Assembly: GCA_945871905.1 (NCBI GenBank)
Contig: CAMBXL010000010.1
Location: forward strand, 1-64,000
Direction: 5' to 3'
From: Chitinophaga pinensis
GTDB lineage: Bacteria; Bacteroidota; Bacteroidia; NS11-12g; UBA955
Length of the DNA stretch: 64,000 nt
Shown: positions 27,070 through 35,674 of the stretch, piece after piece
How the letters are laid out: each line of letters starts with the position of its first letter
Numbering within the stretch: the stretch's first letter is position 1
The notes under the pieces: generated by a model
The model's input: the letters and a program-made list of their open reading frames with translations, nothing else
Told to the model about the DNA's origin: nothing
The model's database searches: none
Made by a program: the position numbers and the translations under genes

Positions 27070-27771
27070 ATGATAACTATTGACAATTATTTAGACAATC
27101 ATTACATTCATAGAAGCAATTGGCTTAGAGCGGCTGTTTTGGGAGCAAATGATGGGATAATCTCTATTTCAAGTTTGGCTATTGGTGTTGCTGCAGCAAG
27201 TACTACTAGAGAAACCATAATATTGGCAACCGTTGCAGGTTTGGTTGCTGGAGCCTTGTCTATGGCAGCAGGAGAATATGTCTCAGTTAGTTCACAAACT
27301 GACACTGAAAATGCTGATATTCAAAGAGAAATAAAAGAACTTAGGGAAATGCCACAAGAAGAGTTAGAAATTTTAGCCCAAATTTATGAAAGAAGGGGAT
27401 TAAAAAAAGAAACTGCACTTCAAGTCGCGATTGAACTAACCGAAAAAGATGCGTTAGGCACTCACATTCGTGACGAATTAGGCATAAATGAAATTAGTAA
27501 AGCAAAGCCCATTCAAGCGTCAATTGCATCTGGTGCTGCTTTCACATTGGGAGGAATTCTGCCTTTAATTATTATTTTATTCAGTCCAGTTATCGGAATG
27601 GAATATTGGCTTTATGGCTCAACCACCATATTTCTTATTATATTGGGCGCTGTATCTGCAAAAACAGGAGGTTCAAGTGTTGGGAAGTCAATCATTCGAA
27701 TTACAATTTGGGGAACAATAGCGATGGGACTTTCAGCTCTTGTAGGGTATCTTTTTGGTGTAAAAATTTAA
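27070..27771 (+). CDS. VIT1/CCC1-type iron/manganese transporter
   Basis: 233 residues of the VIT family (DUF125): five membrane helices with the conserved RAAVLGANDGIIS and AGALSMAAGEYVSVSSQTD blocks, and a Glu-rich cytosolic helical insertion (about 85-140) that binds metal in plant VIT1. It exports Fe2+ or Mn2+ from the cytosol by proton antiport. Followed after 18 bases by a DUF2231-like membrane protein. Confidence 0.93.
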   Translation: MITIDNYLDNHYIHRSNWLRAAVLGANDGIISISSLAIGVAAASTTRETIILATVAGLVAGALSMAAGEYVSVSSQTDTENADIQREIKELREMPQEELEILAQIYERRGLKKETALQVAIELTEKDALGTHIRDELGINEISKAKPIQASIASGAAFTLGGILPLIIILFSPVIGMEYWLYGSTTIFLIILGAVSAKTGGSSVGKSIIRITIWGTIAMGLSALVGYLFGVKI

Positions 27772-27789
27772 CTTAATAAATAAACAAAT

Positions 27790-28284
27790 ATGAACGCAGC
27801 ACATTGGCATTTAACCGTAAACCACTTACCCCTGATTTTTCCTATTGTTGGGGCATTGGTATTAACCGTTGGATTTATCATTAAATCGGACGCAGTCAAA
27901 AGAACATCTTTTCTCATTTTTATTATTGGCGCTTTGGCTTCTATTGCAGCAATGTCAACTGGAGAAGGGGCCGAAGAAGTCATTGAACAATTAGGAATTA
28001 ATTCTAAAAACTACATTGAAACCCATGAAGAAATAGCGGAAACATTTTCAATATTATCCTATGTTTTAGGAGCAGTTTCTTTGTTCGGCATGTGGGTGAA
28101 TATCAAAAGAGTTAGTTTTTCTAATACATTAAATTGGGCAATTCTAGCATTTTCTATTGCAGTAATAATGGTTGGAAAAGAAACTGGAACTACTGGTGGG
28201 GAAATTAGGCATACAGAAATTAGAACTTCTGAAAATTCACCCTCTCCTAACTCTCAAAATATTGAAGAAAAAGATGACGATTGA
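27790..28284 (+). CDS. DUF2231-like four-helix membrane protein
   Basis: 164 residues. The N-terminus HWHLTVNHLPLIFPIVG, the STGEGAEEVIE motif after helix two and the HEEIAE motif before helix three fit the DUF2231 layout, in which conserved His residues have been suggested to bind haem or metal. Four membrane segments; a short acidic tail (EEKDDD). Likely co-transcribed with the VIT transporter 18 bases upstream, which hints at a metal-related role. Confidence 0.75.
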   Translation: MNAAHWHLTVNHLPLIFPIVGALVLTVGFIIKSDAVKRTSFLIFIIGALASIAAMSTGEGAEEVIEQLGINSKNYIETHEEIAETFSILSYVLGAVSLFGMWVNIKRVSFSNTLNWAILAFSIAVIMVGKETGTTGGEIRHTEIRTSENSPSPNSQNIEEKDDD

Positions 28285-28443
28285 TTCTTTTTTGCTTAGT
28301 AAAGGATTGCTTACCTCCTTCTCATTTAATATATTTTGTAAACACCTTGGCTTCCTTTTATTTTGCGGTTTAAAATCCTGACTATAAGAACAAAATTCAA
28401 ATAGGTTTTAAACTTACTAATTAACAAAAACGAAAGCGACTAA

Positions 28444-28962
28444 ATGATAAAACCCAAGAAGAGTTTCGATATAGATATTATCTTTACCCCTTTGGTTTTA
28501 ATCTCATTTCTTGTTTTTGCATTTGGCTTTTCTAATATTGAAAACTACACTTATTGGTTAAAAACATTAATCATTCTTGTTATTTCAGGCATTGTTATTG
28601 GCAATATTATTTATGTGACATTAAGCGTGTATATCAAGGACTTAAATACCTACAAAAACTCAAACAACATAGGCATTAGGGCATTATTAACAGCTTCTTT
28701 TATATTCATTTCAATTGGGGGTGGCATTAAAATCAATGAAACATTGGAAAGAAACACAGATTGCAGAAATTTCGTCATTTACGACAAAGCGTTGAGCAGA
28801 TATAGAGGTAATAATTACTATTTTTTCATAAAAAACAATGGCAAAAGAGAGCGGCTTAATATTAAGGGCGCATTATACGAGTCGAGCCAAGTGGGTCAAA
28901 AAGTAAAGTTATGTGTAATTACAGGATATTTAGGGTTTGTTTATATAAAACCTAAAGATTGA
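28444..28962 (+). CDS. Membrane protein of unknown function
   Basis: 172 residues with three membrane helices (about 12-30, 36-60, 75-97) and a soluble C-terminal beta-rich domain of about 70 residues (YYFFIKNNGKRERLNIKG, VKLCVITGYLGFVYIKP). No family recognised. It is flanked by spacers of 160 and about 90 bases. Confidence 0.6.
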   Translation: MIKPKKSFDIDIIFTPLVLISFLVFAFGFSNIENYTYWLKTLIILVISGIVIGNIIYVTLSVYIKDLNTYKNSNNIGIRALLTASFIFISIGGGIKINETLERNTDCRNFVIYDKALSRYRGNNYYFFIKNNGKRERLNIKGALYESSQVGQKVKLCVITGYLGFVYIKPKD

Positions 28963-29037
28963 TGATGCGTTTTTATCAATTTAGGTTGTTTAAAATACAA
29001 TAATCTTGTAATAATATTACATTTAAAAAAAATAAAT

Positions 29038-29045
29038 TAGATTTG
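29038..29045 (+). promoter_or_regulatory. -7 promoter element (TAGATTTG) of the GT-C-like gene
   Basis: Exact TAnnTTTG match ending six bases before the GTG at 29052. An alternative TTG start (29043) lies inside it. Confidence 0.5.
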
Positions 29046-29051
29046 AATGCT

Positions 29052-30299
29052 GTGAAAAAAACCATTCTTATTTTTTTATTTTTGTTTTTCTTGGGGTTAT
29101 TTCTGTCTTTAAATATTAACTCAAAATACAAAGTACACACCTATAAAAGCACGATGTGGGCAGATGCATCGGGATATTATATGTATCTGCCTTCTACGTT
29201 TATTTATCAATGGGATTACGAACAAATTCCCCAAAAAATGGACTCCTTAACTGGTCATGGTTTTTATTTACGGGATTCTCAAAAGGTGGTTTTCACCAAA
29301 TACACCTCAGGTGTTGCCTTTCTCCAATTTCCGTTCTTTATTGGCACTCATGCCTTTTGCAAAATTTTTCAACTTGATGCGTCTGGATTTTCGCAACCTT
29401 ATGTCAATAGCATTTTATTTGCTGGTGTTTTTTATCTCCTTTTAGGATTATTTTTCCTTTATTATTTCCTTACAACACATTTTGACAAAAAGAGCAGTTT
29501 ATTTACCTGTATTGCACTGCTTGCTTGCACAAATTTATATTATTATGGGCTTGAACACCCTGGCTTGTCGCATATTTATTCCTTTTTTATTGCCTGTTTA
29601 AGTTTGTTTTTGATTTCAAAGATGAAACTTATCTTGTACCTTGTCCCGTTGTTTGCTCTCTTAATTTTGATTAGACCAACTAATTTGCTATTGGTTTTCT
29701 TTGTTTTATCCTATTTCTTTTACCAATATCCCTTGAGCGACCTTAAGTCAATAAAATGGCATCAATGGATTGCACCATTTCTCATTGGCTTTGCCATCGT
29801 TATTCCTCAAATGTTTTATTGGCATTACGCCACTGGTAGTTGGATTTCATATTCATACAAGGGTGAAGGTTTTACCAATTGGAATTCACCCAAAATCCTT
29901 GAAGTTTTATTTGCCGCTTGCAATGGATTTTTAACTTATGCCCCACTTTTCTTATTGGCCTTTTGGGGTTATTTTTACAAACCGATTAGCGCCTCATTTT
30001 CGTTTAAATTTTTAATTCTTTTTTCTATTTTAGTTTACATTAATGCTTCATGGTGGTCGTGGCAGTTTGGCTGCGCTTATGGTGGCAGAGCCTTTGTGGA
30101 TTATTATCCTTTCTTGGCCATCGGATTAGCGAGTTTTATTAACCGAACAATATTGAATAACCTAAAAACAAAAATTATAGGACTAGCTTTACTCCTTGTT
30201 TTTGCGGCTTACAACCTTTTGTTTATTTATGGTTACGATGATTGTTGGTACAGCACTAATTGGGATTATGCCGAAATATTAAACATATTAAAAGGGTAA
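29052..30299 (+). CDS. Polytopic membrane protein, GT-C glycosyltransferase-like
   Basis: About 415 residues from a GTG (MKKTILIFLF), with roughly 10-11 membrane helices. The first extracytoplasmic loop carries WADASGYYMYLPS, where the Asp matches the catalytic acidic residue of GT-C-fold transferases that use polyprenyl-linked sugars. Later loops hold LEHPGLSHIYSF, LIRPTN and ASWWSWQFGCAYGGR. Donor and acceptor unknown. A TTG nine bases upstream would overlap the promoter. Convergent with the large type IX cargo gene four bases downstream. Confidence 0.65.
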   Translation: MKKTILIFLFLFFLGLFLSLNINSKYKVHTYKSTMWADASGYYMYLPSTFIYQWDYEQIPQKMDSLTGHGFYLRDSQKVVFTKYTSGVAFLQFPFFIGTHAFCKIFQLDASGFSQPYVNSILFAGVFYLLLGLFFLYYFLTTHFDKKSSLFTCIALLACTNLYYYGLEHPGLSHIYSFFIACLSLFLISKMKLILYLVPLFALLILIRPTNLLLVFFVLSYFFYQYPLSDLKSIKWHQWIAPFLIGFAIVIPQMFYWHYATGSWISYSYKGEGFTNWNSPKILEVLFAACNGFLTYAPLFLLAFWGYFYKPISASFSFKFLILFSILVYINASWWSWQFGCAYGGRAFVDYYPFLAIGLASFINRTILNNLKTKIIGLALLLVFAAYNLLFIYGYDDCWYSTNWDYAEILNILKG

Positions 30300-30303
30300 T
30301 TGA

Positions 30304-33300
30304 TTACTTCAATAAAGTAATTGTTCCTTTGGTAGAATATAATTTACCTCTAAAATCAGTGTAATTACATGAATACATGTAAACCCCTTGAGGCTGTAAT
30401 TTATCTTTGTACATCCCATTCCAAAAGTTTTTTAAGTTGTCAGACTGGAATAACAATTCTCCCCAACGGTTAAATATTTTAAAATCAATAGTCTTTAACG
30501 CACCACCAGACAACACAAACTGATCATTCAAATCATCATTATTTGGTGTAAATGCATTTGGGATGTATAGAATTGGTTCGAAGTTAAAGCAAATATCATT
30601 ACTCCAAGAAACAGTATCGGTACCCACTTTTGTGGCTTTTACTCTGTAACATTGCGTGTAATATTCCTGACCATTGTTATAGTAGGCTGAAAATGAATTT
30701 ACATTTGGTTCATAAAGCACATAAGCAGAACTTTCTGGCAAATAGCGGTAGATGTCATATGTAATTGCAGCATTTCCCCAACCTAGATAAGGCATAAAAT
30801 TCATTGACACTTCATAAGCCCCAACCTTAGAACCAGTTAGTAACACATTGGTATGAATTCTAGAATAAAAAGGCTCTCCGCACAAATCGGTTCCTCTGAT
30901 TCTGTAATCGTAAGCAAAACTGTCTGTATTTATTGGTGTATGTAAATAATTAAACTCAGTTTTGTTTACAGAGGCAACTCCAGCAAATGTTTCTATTGTG
31001 CCAGTTTTTCTTCTTTCAATTATAATGGGAGTTGCATGGCGTTCAGCATTAAATATTTGCCAAAACAACTCAACCCCATTGTCATTATTGGGAGGAGGAT
31101 TAACGGTAAGATAATTCAAATACAAGCTCGGATTGTCGTAATAAACGGCTATTTTTAAAGTATCACCCACACATCCATTTTCTGAAACTTCAAAAACCGT
31201 TACTGAATTGTCTTTTTGACCACTCCAATTAACCGTTATTTGATTGTTTGAATTGTTGACGATTTGACCTCCATTGACCACCCAATTAAATACCGAACTA
31301 GCAAATCCCGAAACACTATAAATTTTATTGGTAACATTTGGTAGGCAAATAACAGTATCTCCTAAAATAGCATTTGAAGTTGGTTTTGGATAAACTTCAA
31401 CATCGATGTTTACGGGAGTCCCTTCACAACCAAATTCGGTGGTTTCTGTTACACTCAAACGGTACGTTCCAAACGCAGCAGAATTTATAAACACGCTGTC
31501 ATTTCCTTGCCCTCGGATAGTCCAATTATTGGGATTAATGGTCCACAAATAACTTGAATTAGCATATCCATTTAATATAAACAAGTAATCACCTGACGAT
31601 TGACAATAAGAATTGGGACCAATAATTTGATTCGCTATAGGTAAAGGACGAACATTAACAGTATAATTAAACACACCACTTACACATTGTTTGTTATTAA
31701 CGGTATCAATACTTGTTTCAAACATTGAAACAGAACCAGTCGTTTGACCACCCCAATCCACTGTAATTTTGTGCGTGCCTTGTCCACTTGTTATTGTTCC
31801 ACCACTTAAAGCCCAAGTATAAACAGACCTATTGGTAAATGGGACCAAATATTCAACTCCAGTTGTAAACTCACATACATTATTTAATCCACGAATAGAA
31901 TCTGCGACCAAGTCATACGTTTTGGAAACAAATCGAGTAACTGTGTCACCTGCACAACCAAAACGGTTGGTTTCTAACACCTTGATTACACCCAAACCTT
32001 CGGCACCCCAATTGACTTGAATAGCATTCGGAGTTGGATAACTTACAATATCACCACCAGTTACAATCCATAAAAAAGTGCTTCCATAATCAGGAGAAGT
32101 CACACTGTAATCCACTAAAGTAGAAAAAGGACAAACCGTTTGTCTTCCATTAATTGGGCTTGTATTGGGTTTGGCAATCCATATGTTTAAAAAGGCAGTG
32201 TCGCTGGGGCAATTGAATTCATTGCGTTGAACTACTTTCAATTGGGCTTTTCCGGGCGCACCCCATCTTACATTCACCGCATTGGAGTTTGATGCATTTA
32301 GAAAAACGCCATTTTGAATCCACCATTGATAAGTGTAGCCATTGACAGAAGGGATAGAATAAGATTTTAACGTATTTTCACAAAGTGTGTCTATTGATGG
32401 AATAATTGGTGTAGATGCAGCAGGTCTTAACACAATGGTTCTTTGAATTCGTCTTCCCTCACATCCAAAAATAGATTTAGGTGTAATTTCAATAATTCCT
32501 TGAGTAGGTCCAAAATTCCAATTTACCACAAATTGATTCCCATTTTGAGACACCAACTGCCCTCCTGTGATAGTTATATCATATGTAATTCCAACAATAT
32601 CATCAGGAAAAGCCGCATTGGCTATTATGGTATATTGGACATTTTTTTCTCCTTGACAAAGACTCGTTGGTCCATTTAAATTTAAAGTTGGGTTAAATGG
32701 TCGCACCCTAATTTCAAAATTCTTTATTTTGTATTTTGAAGGACAACCATTATCAACTGCAAACGCGGTAAATAAATAAGGTTCATCCCTTACTTGATTA
32801 CAACTTGTTTGCCAACAAAATTCCGAAGTTACGGTGCCTCTTGCAGATGCTGTTGAAAAAGTTGCCTTATTTCCCACAAACCCATTGGCCCCAGTTAAAA
32901 TATCACCAATCCCTGACAATGTCACAGTGTGATTGTCTATGTCATTTGATACGACATTAAAACATAATTTACCACCTGCAACCACACTTAAATTGGAAGT
33001 TGAGGTTGACAGGGTTGGTTGATTATTTAAAGCACAATTAATAACTAGGATTTGTAAATCCAACCTTGTTGAACTCAGCAAAACCCCATTTCTATATTCA
33101 TCCAAATCAATGGCGAGTGCATAATTGCCTGTTTGTCTGGCAAAATAACGCGTTATTCCATTTCTGGGATTTATATCAACATAACCTGTTGCTCCAAATG
33201 GTATTTGACCATTAAATCCGGGTCTGTAATCCGAGTTACTTATGGGCACAGGGGCGATATAATTTTGAGTACACCCTGGATAATTAACACTTAAACTTGC

Positions 33301-33936
33301 GCCGTACCATGGGGTTGCCAATCTATAAACCAGTGAATCACCGTCAGGATCTATTGCATAATTAATAGCGTCTGTGGTATCGTTGATACAAATAAACGGG
33401 ACTGGAACTTCAGAAAAATAAGGTGAACTGTTTCTTACGTTGGTTGGAGGAATAATTGTTTGGTAAGTTTGACCAATAAAAGGCTGACCTTCAGTTGGGT
33501 CGTCTCTCAGATTTACTTGAGTATTACGGCAACATACCTCCCATTTGAGAATGTAGCCAAAAGAACTTGCAGGCAAATCCACTATTTTTTGATAAATAGC
33601 TTCCTCCAAGCAAGTGTTGAGCGCTTCGGGACAATCTGTTCTTCCGATGGGCTTAACTGGTTTTCTAGAAATCAAACGAAAGGTTTCCGTTTTGTGCAAT
33701 TGAGAATTATCTCTTCGGTAAACACATACATCAATATTAGAAGCAAAATCTACAGACGGATTAGGTCTACAATCCCTGTATGCTTTAATCGTCACTAAAT
33801 AACGGGCACCAGAGGCTGTTAAACTTTGGTATTGATAGCTAATAAATCCACCCACAAGATGGGTTGCTGATAAATCTTTTGCAAAAAAAACAGCAATTAA
33901 AAGGAGATTTATATAGATTAACTTGCGATTTAACAT
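30304..33936 (-). CDS. Giant PKD-like repeat protein with type B type-IX sorting domain
   Basis: About 1210 residues from the ATG at 33936; a GTG three codons earlier overlaps the promoter. Signal peptide about 1-25 (ends LSA). The N-terminal third (to about 420) resembles the repeat-rich adhesins of this phylum (SATHLVGGFISYQY start). It is followed by about six PKD/Ig-like repeats of roughly 85 residues, each with a LC...Y-x-W...G-x-I...N-W-G...E-x-x-x-GC pattern, an Fn3-like segment, and a C-terminal gliding-motility-associated domain (YIPNAFTPNNDDLNDQF ... FKIFNRWGELLF ... QPQGVYMYSCNYTD). That last domain is a type B signal for secretion and attachment by the type IX system. Likely a cell-surface or matrix protein. 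Confidence 0.93.
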   Translation of the reverse strand: MLNRKLIYINLLLIAVFFAKDLSATHLVGGFISYQYQSLTASGARYLVTIKAYRDCRPNPSVDFASNIDVCVYRRDNSQLHKTETFRLISRKPVKPIGRTDCPEALNTCLEEAIYQKIVDLPASSFGYILKWEVCCRNTQVNLRDDPTEGQPFIGQTYQTIIPPTNVRNSSPYFSEVPVPFICINDTTDAINYAIDPDGDSLVYRLATPWYGASLSVNYPGCTQNYIAPVPISNSDYRPGFNGQIPFGATGYVDINPRNGITRYFARQTGNYALAIDLDEYRNGVLLSSTRLDLQILVINCALNNQPTLSTSTSNLSVVAGGKLCFNVVSNDIDNHTVTLSGIGDILTGANGFVGNKATFSTASARGTVTSEFCWQTSCNQVRDEPYLFTAFAVDNGCPSKYKIKNFEIRVRPFNPTLNLNGPTSLCQGEKNVQYTIIANAAFPDDIVGITYDITITGGQLVSQNGNQFVVNWNFGPTQGIIEITPKSIFGCEGRRIQRTIVLRPAASTPIIPSIDTLCENTLKSYSIPSVNGYTYQWWIQNGVFLNASNSNAVNVRWGAPGKAQLKVVQRNEFNCPSDTAFLNIWIAKPNTSPINGRQTVCPFSTLVDYSVTSPDYGSTFLWIVTGGDIVSYPTPNAIQVNWGAEGLGVIKVLETNRFGCAGDTVTRFVSKTYDLVADSIRGLNNVCEFTTGVEYLVPFTNRSVYTWALSGGTITSGQGTHKITVDWGGQTTGSVSMFETSIDTVNNKQCVSGVFNYTVNVRPLPIANQIIGPNSYCQSSGDYLFILNGYANSSYLWTINPNNWTIRGQGNDSVFINSAAFGTYRLSVTETTEFGCEGTPVNIDVEVYPKPTSNAILGDTVICLPNVTNKIYSVSGFASSVFNWVVNGGQIVNNSNNQITVNWSGQKDNSVTVFEVSENGCVGDTLKIAVYYDNPSLYLNYLTVNPPPNNDNGVELFWQIFNAERHATPIIIERRKTGTIETFAGVASVNKTEFNYLHTPINTDSFAYDYRIRGTDLCGEPFYSRIHTNVLLTGSKVGAYEVSMNFMPYLGWGNAAITYDIYRYLPESSAYVLYEPNVNSFSAYYNNGQEYYTQCYRVKATKVGTDTVSWSNDICFNFEPILYIPNAFTPNNDDLNDQFVLSGGALKTIDFKIFNRWGELLFQSDNLKNFWNGMYKDKLQPQGVYMYSCNYTDFRGKLYSTKGTITLLK

Positions 33937-33944
33937 CAATAACA

Positions 33945-33975
33945 CAAATATAGTAACTATTCTATATAATACAAA
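33945..33975 (-). promoter_or_regulatory. Full promoter TTTG-N19-TATATTTG of the cargo gene
   Basis: On the minus strand TTTG (33975-33972), a 19-base spacer and TATATTTG (33952-33945) match the Bacteroidota consensus exactly. The -7 element ends eight bases before the ATG at 33936. Confidence 0.8.
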
Positions 33976-34086
33976 GTTTGTACCACATTAGACGATGATT
34001 TTCACAAAAAGTTGGACGAATTCAACAAAAACTTTATTTAAATTTTTAAATCCCCTACAAAAATCATTATTTTGCAAACATAGTAT

Positions 34087-35163
34087 ATGCAAAAATTTAA
34101 TGCCGACTGTTTACATTTTAAAGGGGATGTCCCTTGCCTTCCTCACAAGGAAAATGGCTATCATTGTGACAATTGCCCAAAATACACCCCAATTTCCAAA
34201 CGCATTTTAATTATTAAACTTGGTGCTATTGGTGATGTTATCAGAACAACACCTTTGGTAAAAACATACAAAAAAATGTATCCTGATTGTAAAATCACTT
34301 GGCTGACACAAACGCCAGCTATTTTACCTAAGGGTCAAATAGATGAAATATTAAAGTTTGATTTCGCCTCTTCTCTTTATTTGCAAGAAGCCCAATTTGA
34401 CATTGCTATCAATTTAGACAAAGAAAAAGAAGCTTCTGCTTTATTATTAAAAGTAAAAGCCAAGGAAAAATACGGGTACATCCTCAAAGACAATGTTTCT
34501 CAACCCGCAAACGAGCTCGCATTCCACAAATACCACACTGGATTGTTTGACGATGTAAGTCAAGCGAATACGCTTAATTACTGTCAAGAGATTTACGCTT
34601 TGTGCGGCTTGGAATACCAAGGAGAACCTTATTTATTAGACAACCATGCAAATGCAGGTTATGTGTGGCCACAAATAGACAAAACCAAAAAAGTTATTGG
34701 ATTAAACACAGGTTGTGGAGACCGATGGACCACCCGTTTATGGCCAATTGAATACTTTATTGAACTAGCCAAAAAACTAATTAACGATGGATTTGAAGTT
34801 ATTTTATTGGGTGGAGAACAAGAAGACAAACGCAACCTTGAAATTAAGGAAAAAAGTGGTGCAAAATATTTAGGCTACTTTAGTTTACCTCAATTTATTA
34901 ATTTGATAAACCAATGCGACTTGGTTGTGACACAAGTTACAATGGGCATGCACCTAACTCTTGGCTTACAGAAAAAAATCGTATTGATGAATAATATTTT
35001 CAATCCACATGAGTTTGACTTGTTTGGGAATGGAGAAATTGTAATGCCCGAAAAAAAATGTGAATGCTTTTATCGTGGACAGTGTAAGTTTGGCCAAAGC
35101 TGCATGAGTAATCTCCCGGCAGATTTAGTTTACAATGCCGTAAACAGATTGATAACAAAATAA
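34087..35163 (+). CDS. GT9 family glycosyltransferase with Cys-rich N-terminus
   Basis: 358 residues. The GT9 (ADP-heptose:LPS heptosyltransferase) fold starts at about residue 38 (RILIIKLGAIGDVIRTTPLVK), with INLDKEKEASALL, VIGLNTGCGDRWTTRLWP and VILLGGEQEDKRN later. Ahead of it is a 37-residue extension with Cys8, Cys17, Cys27 and Cys30 plus His10, His20 and His26, which looks like a metal-binding knuckle; another Cys cluster is near 324-340. The enzyme would add a sugar to lipid A core or a related glycan at the inner membrane. A TTATTTTG close to the -7 consensus ends at 34074. Confidence 0.88.
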   Translation: MQKFNADCLHFKGDVPCLPHKENGYHCDNCPKYTPISKRILIIKLGAIGDVIRTTPLVKTYKKMYPDCKITWLTQTPAILPKGQIDEILKFDFASSLYLQEAQFDIAINLDKEKEASALLLKVKAKEKYGYILKDNVSQPANELAFHKYHTGLFDDVSQANTLNYCQEIYALCGLEYQGEPYLLDNHANAGYVWPQIDKTKKVIGLNTGCGDRWTTRLWPIEYFIELAKKLINDGFEVILLGGEQEDKRNLEIKEKSGAKYLGYFSLPQFINLINQCDLVVTQVTMGMHLTLGLQKKIVLMNNIFNPHEFDLFGNGEIVMPEKKCECFYRGQCKFGQSCMSNLPADLVYNAVNRLITK

Positions 35164-35198
35164 TCGACTAGAATTAATATGTATTGTTAGTTTTTCAT

Positions 35199-35206
35199 TA
35201 ACTTTG
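35199..35206 (+). promoter_or_regulatory. -7 promoter element (TAACTTTG) of the IPExxxVDY-pyk operon
   Basis: Exact TAnnTTTG match, 21 bases before the ATG at 35228; no -33 TTTG at the right spacing. Confidence 0.55.
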
Positions 35207-35227
35207 TCCTTCCATTAAACAAAAAGA

Positions 35228-35674
35228 ATGACAAACCACTCGGCTATGATACCACTTCAAATAGCTGCTATTAAATCTAATTTACCAGCCTACACATTGG
35301 CATGGCAAATTAATCATGTTTTTCAAATGGATTTAGCACTGTCTTTAGACTGGCAAAAAATTACACCAAGCAACGAAATCAGCCATCACTTACATTACTT
35401 TTGTAATTTCGAAGATGTGGAACTCAATTGGCATTTGATAGCAAACAAAGGGAGTAAAAGTTTTTTCTTGAAAACCAAACCCAATTTTGATTATTTCTTC
35501 ATTTGTTCCGGTGAAGATTTATTTTCCTACTTTAATCGGGCACTAGAAGACTTAAAAAAAGCGCCTAAAGTTGAACATATTTTTGATTTTGACTTATCCA
35601 TTATCAAAAACCCTGACTTCATTTATCAAAACATTAAAAAAAATAAAGAATTTATAAACGACCTTCATGTATAA
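35228..35674 (+). CDS. IPExxxVDY family protein
   Basis: 148 residues. The pattern fits this phylum-specific family: a YTLAWQINHVFQMDLAL block, an HLHYFCNFEDVELNWHLIANKG block, a degenerate name motif KPNFDYFFI (about 91-99), and a terminal FDFDLSIIKNPDFIY. Function unknown. The family is commonly encoded just before pyruvate kinase, and here the last eight bases overlap the pyk start, indicating coupled translation. Confidence 0.82.
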   Translation: MTNHSAMIPLQIAAIKSNLPAYTLAWQINHVFQMDLALSLDWQKITPSNEISHHLHYFCNFEDVELNWHLIANKGSKSFFLKTKPNFDYFFICSGEDLFSYFNRALEDLKKAPKVEHIFDFDLSIIKNPDFIYQNIKKNKEFINDLHV

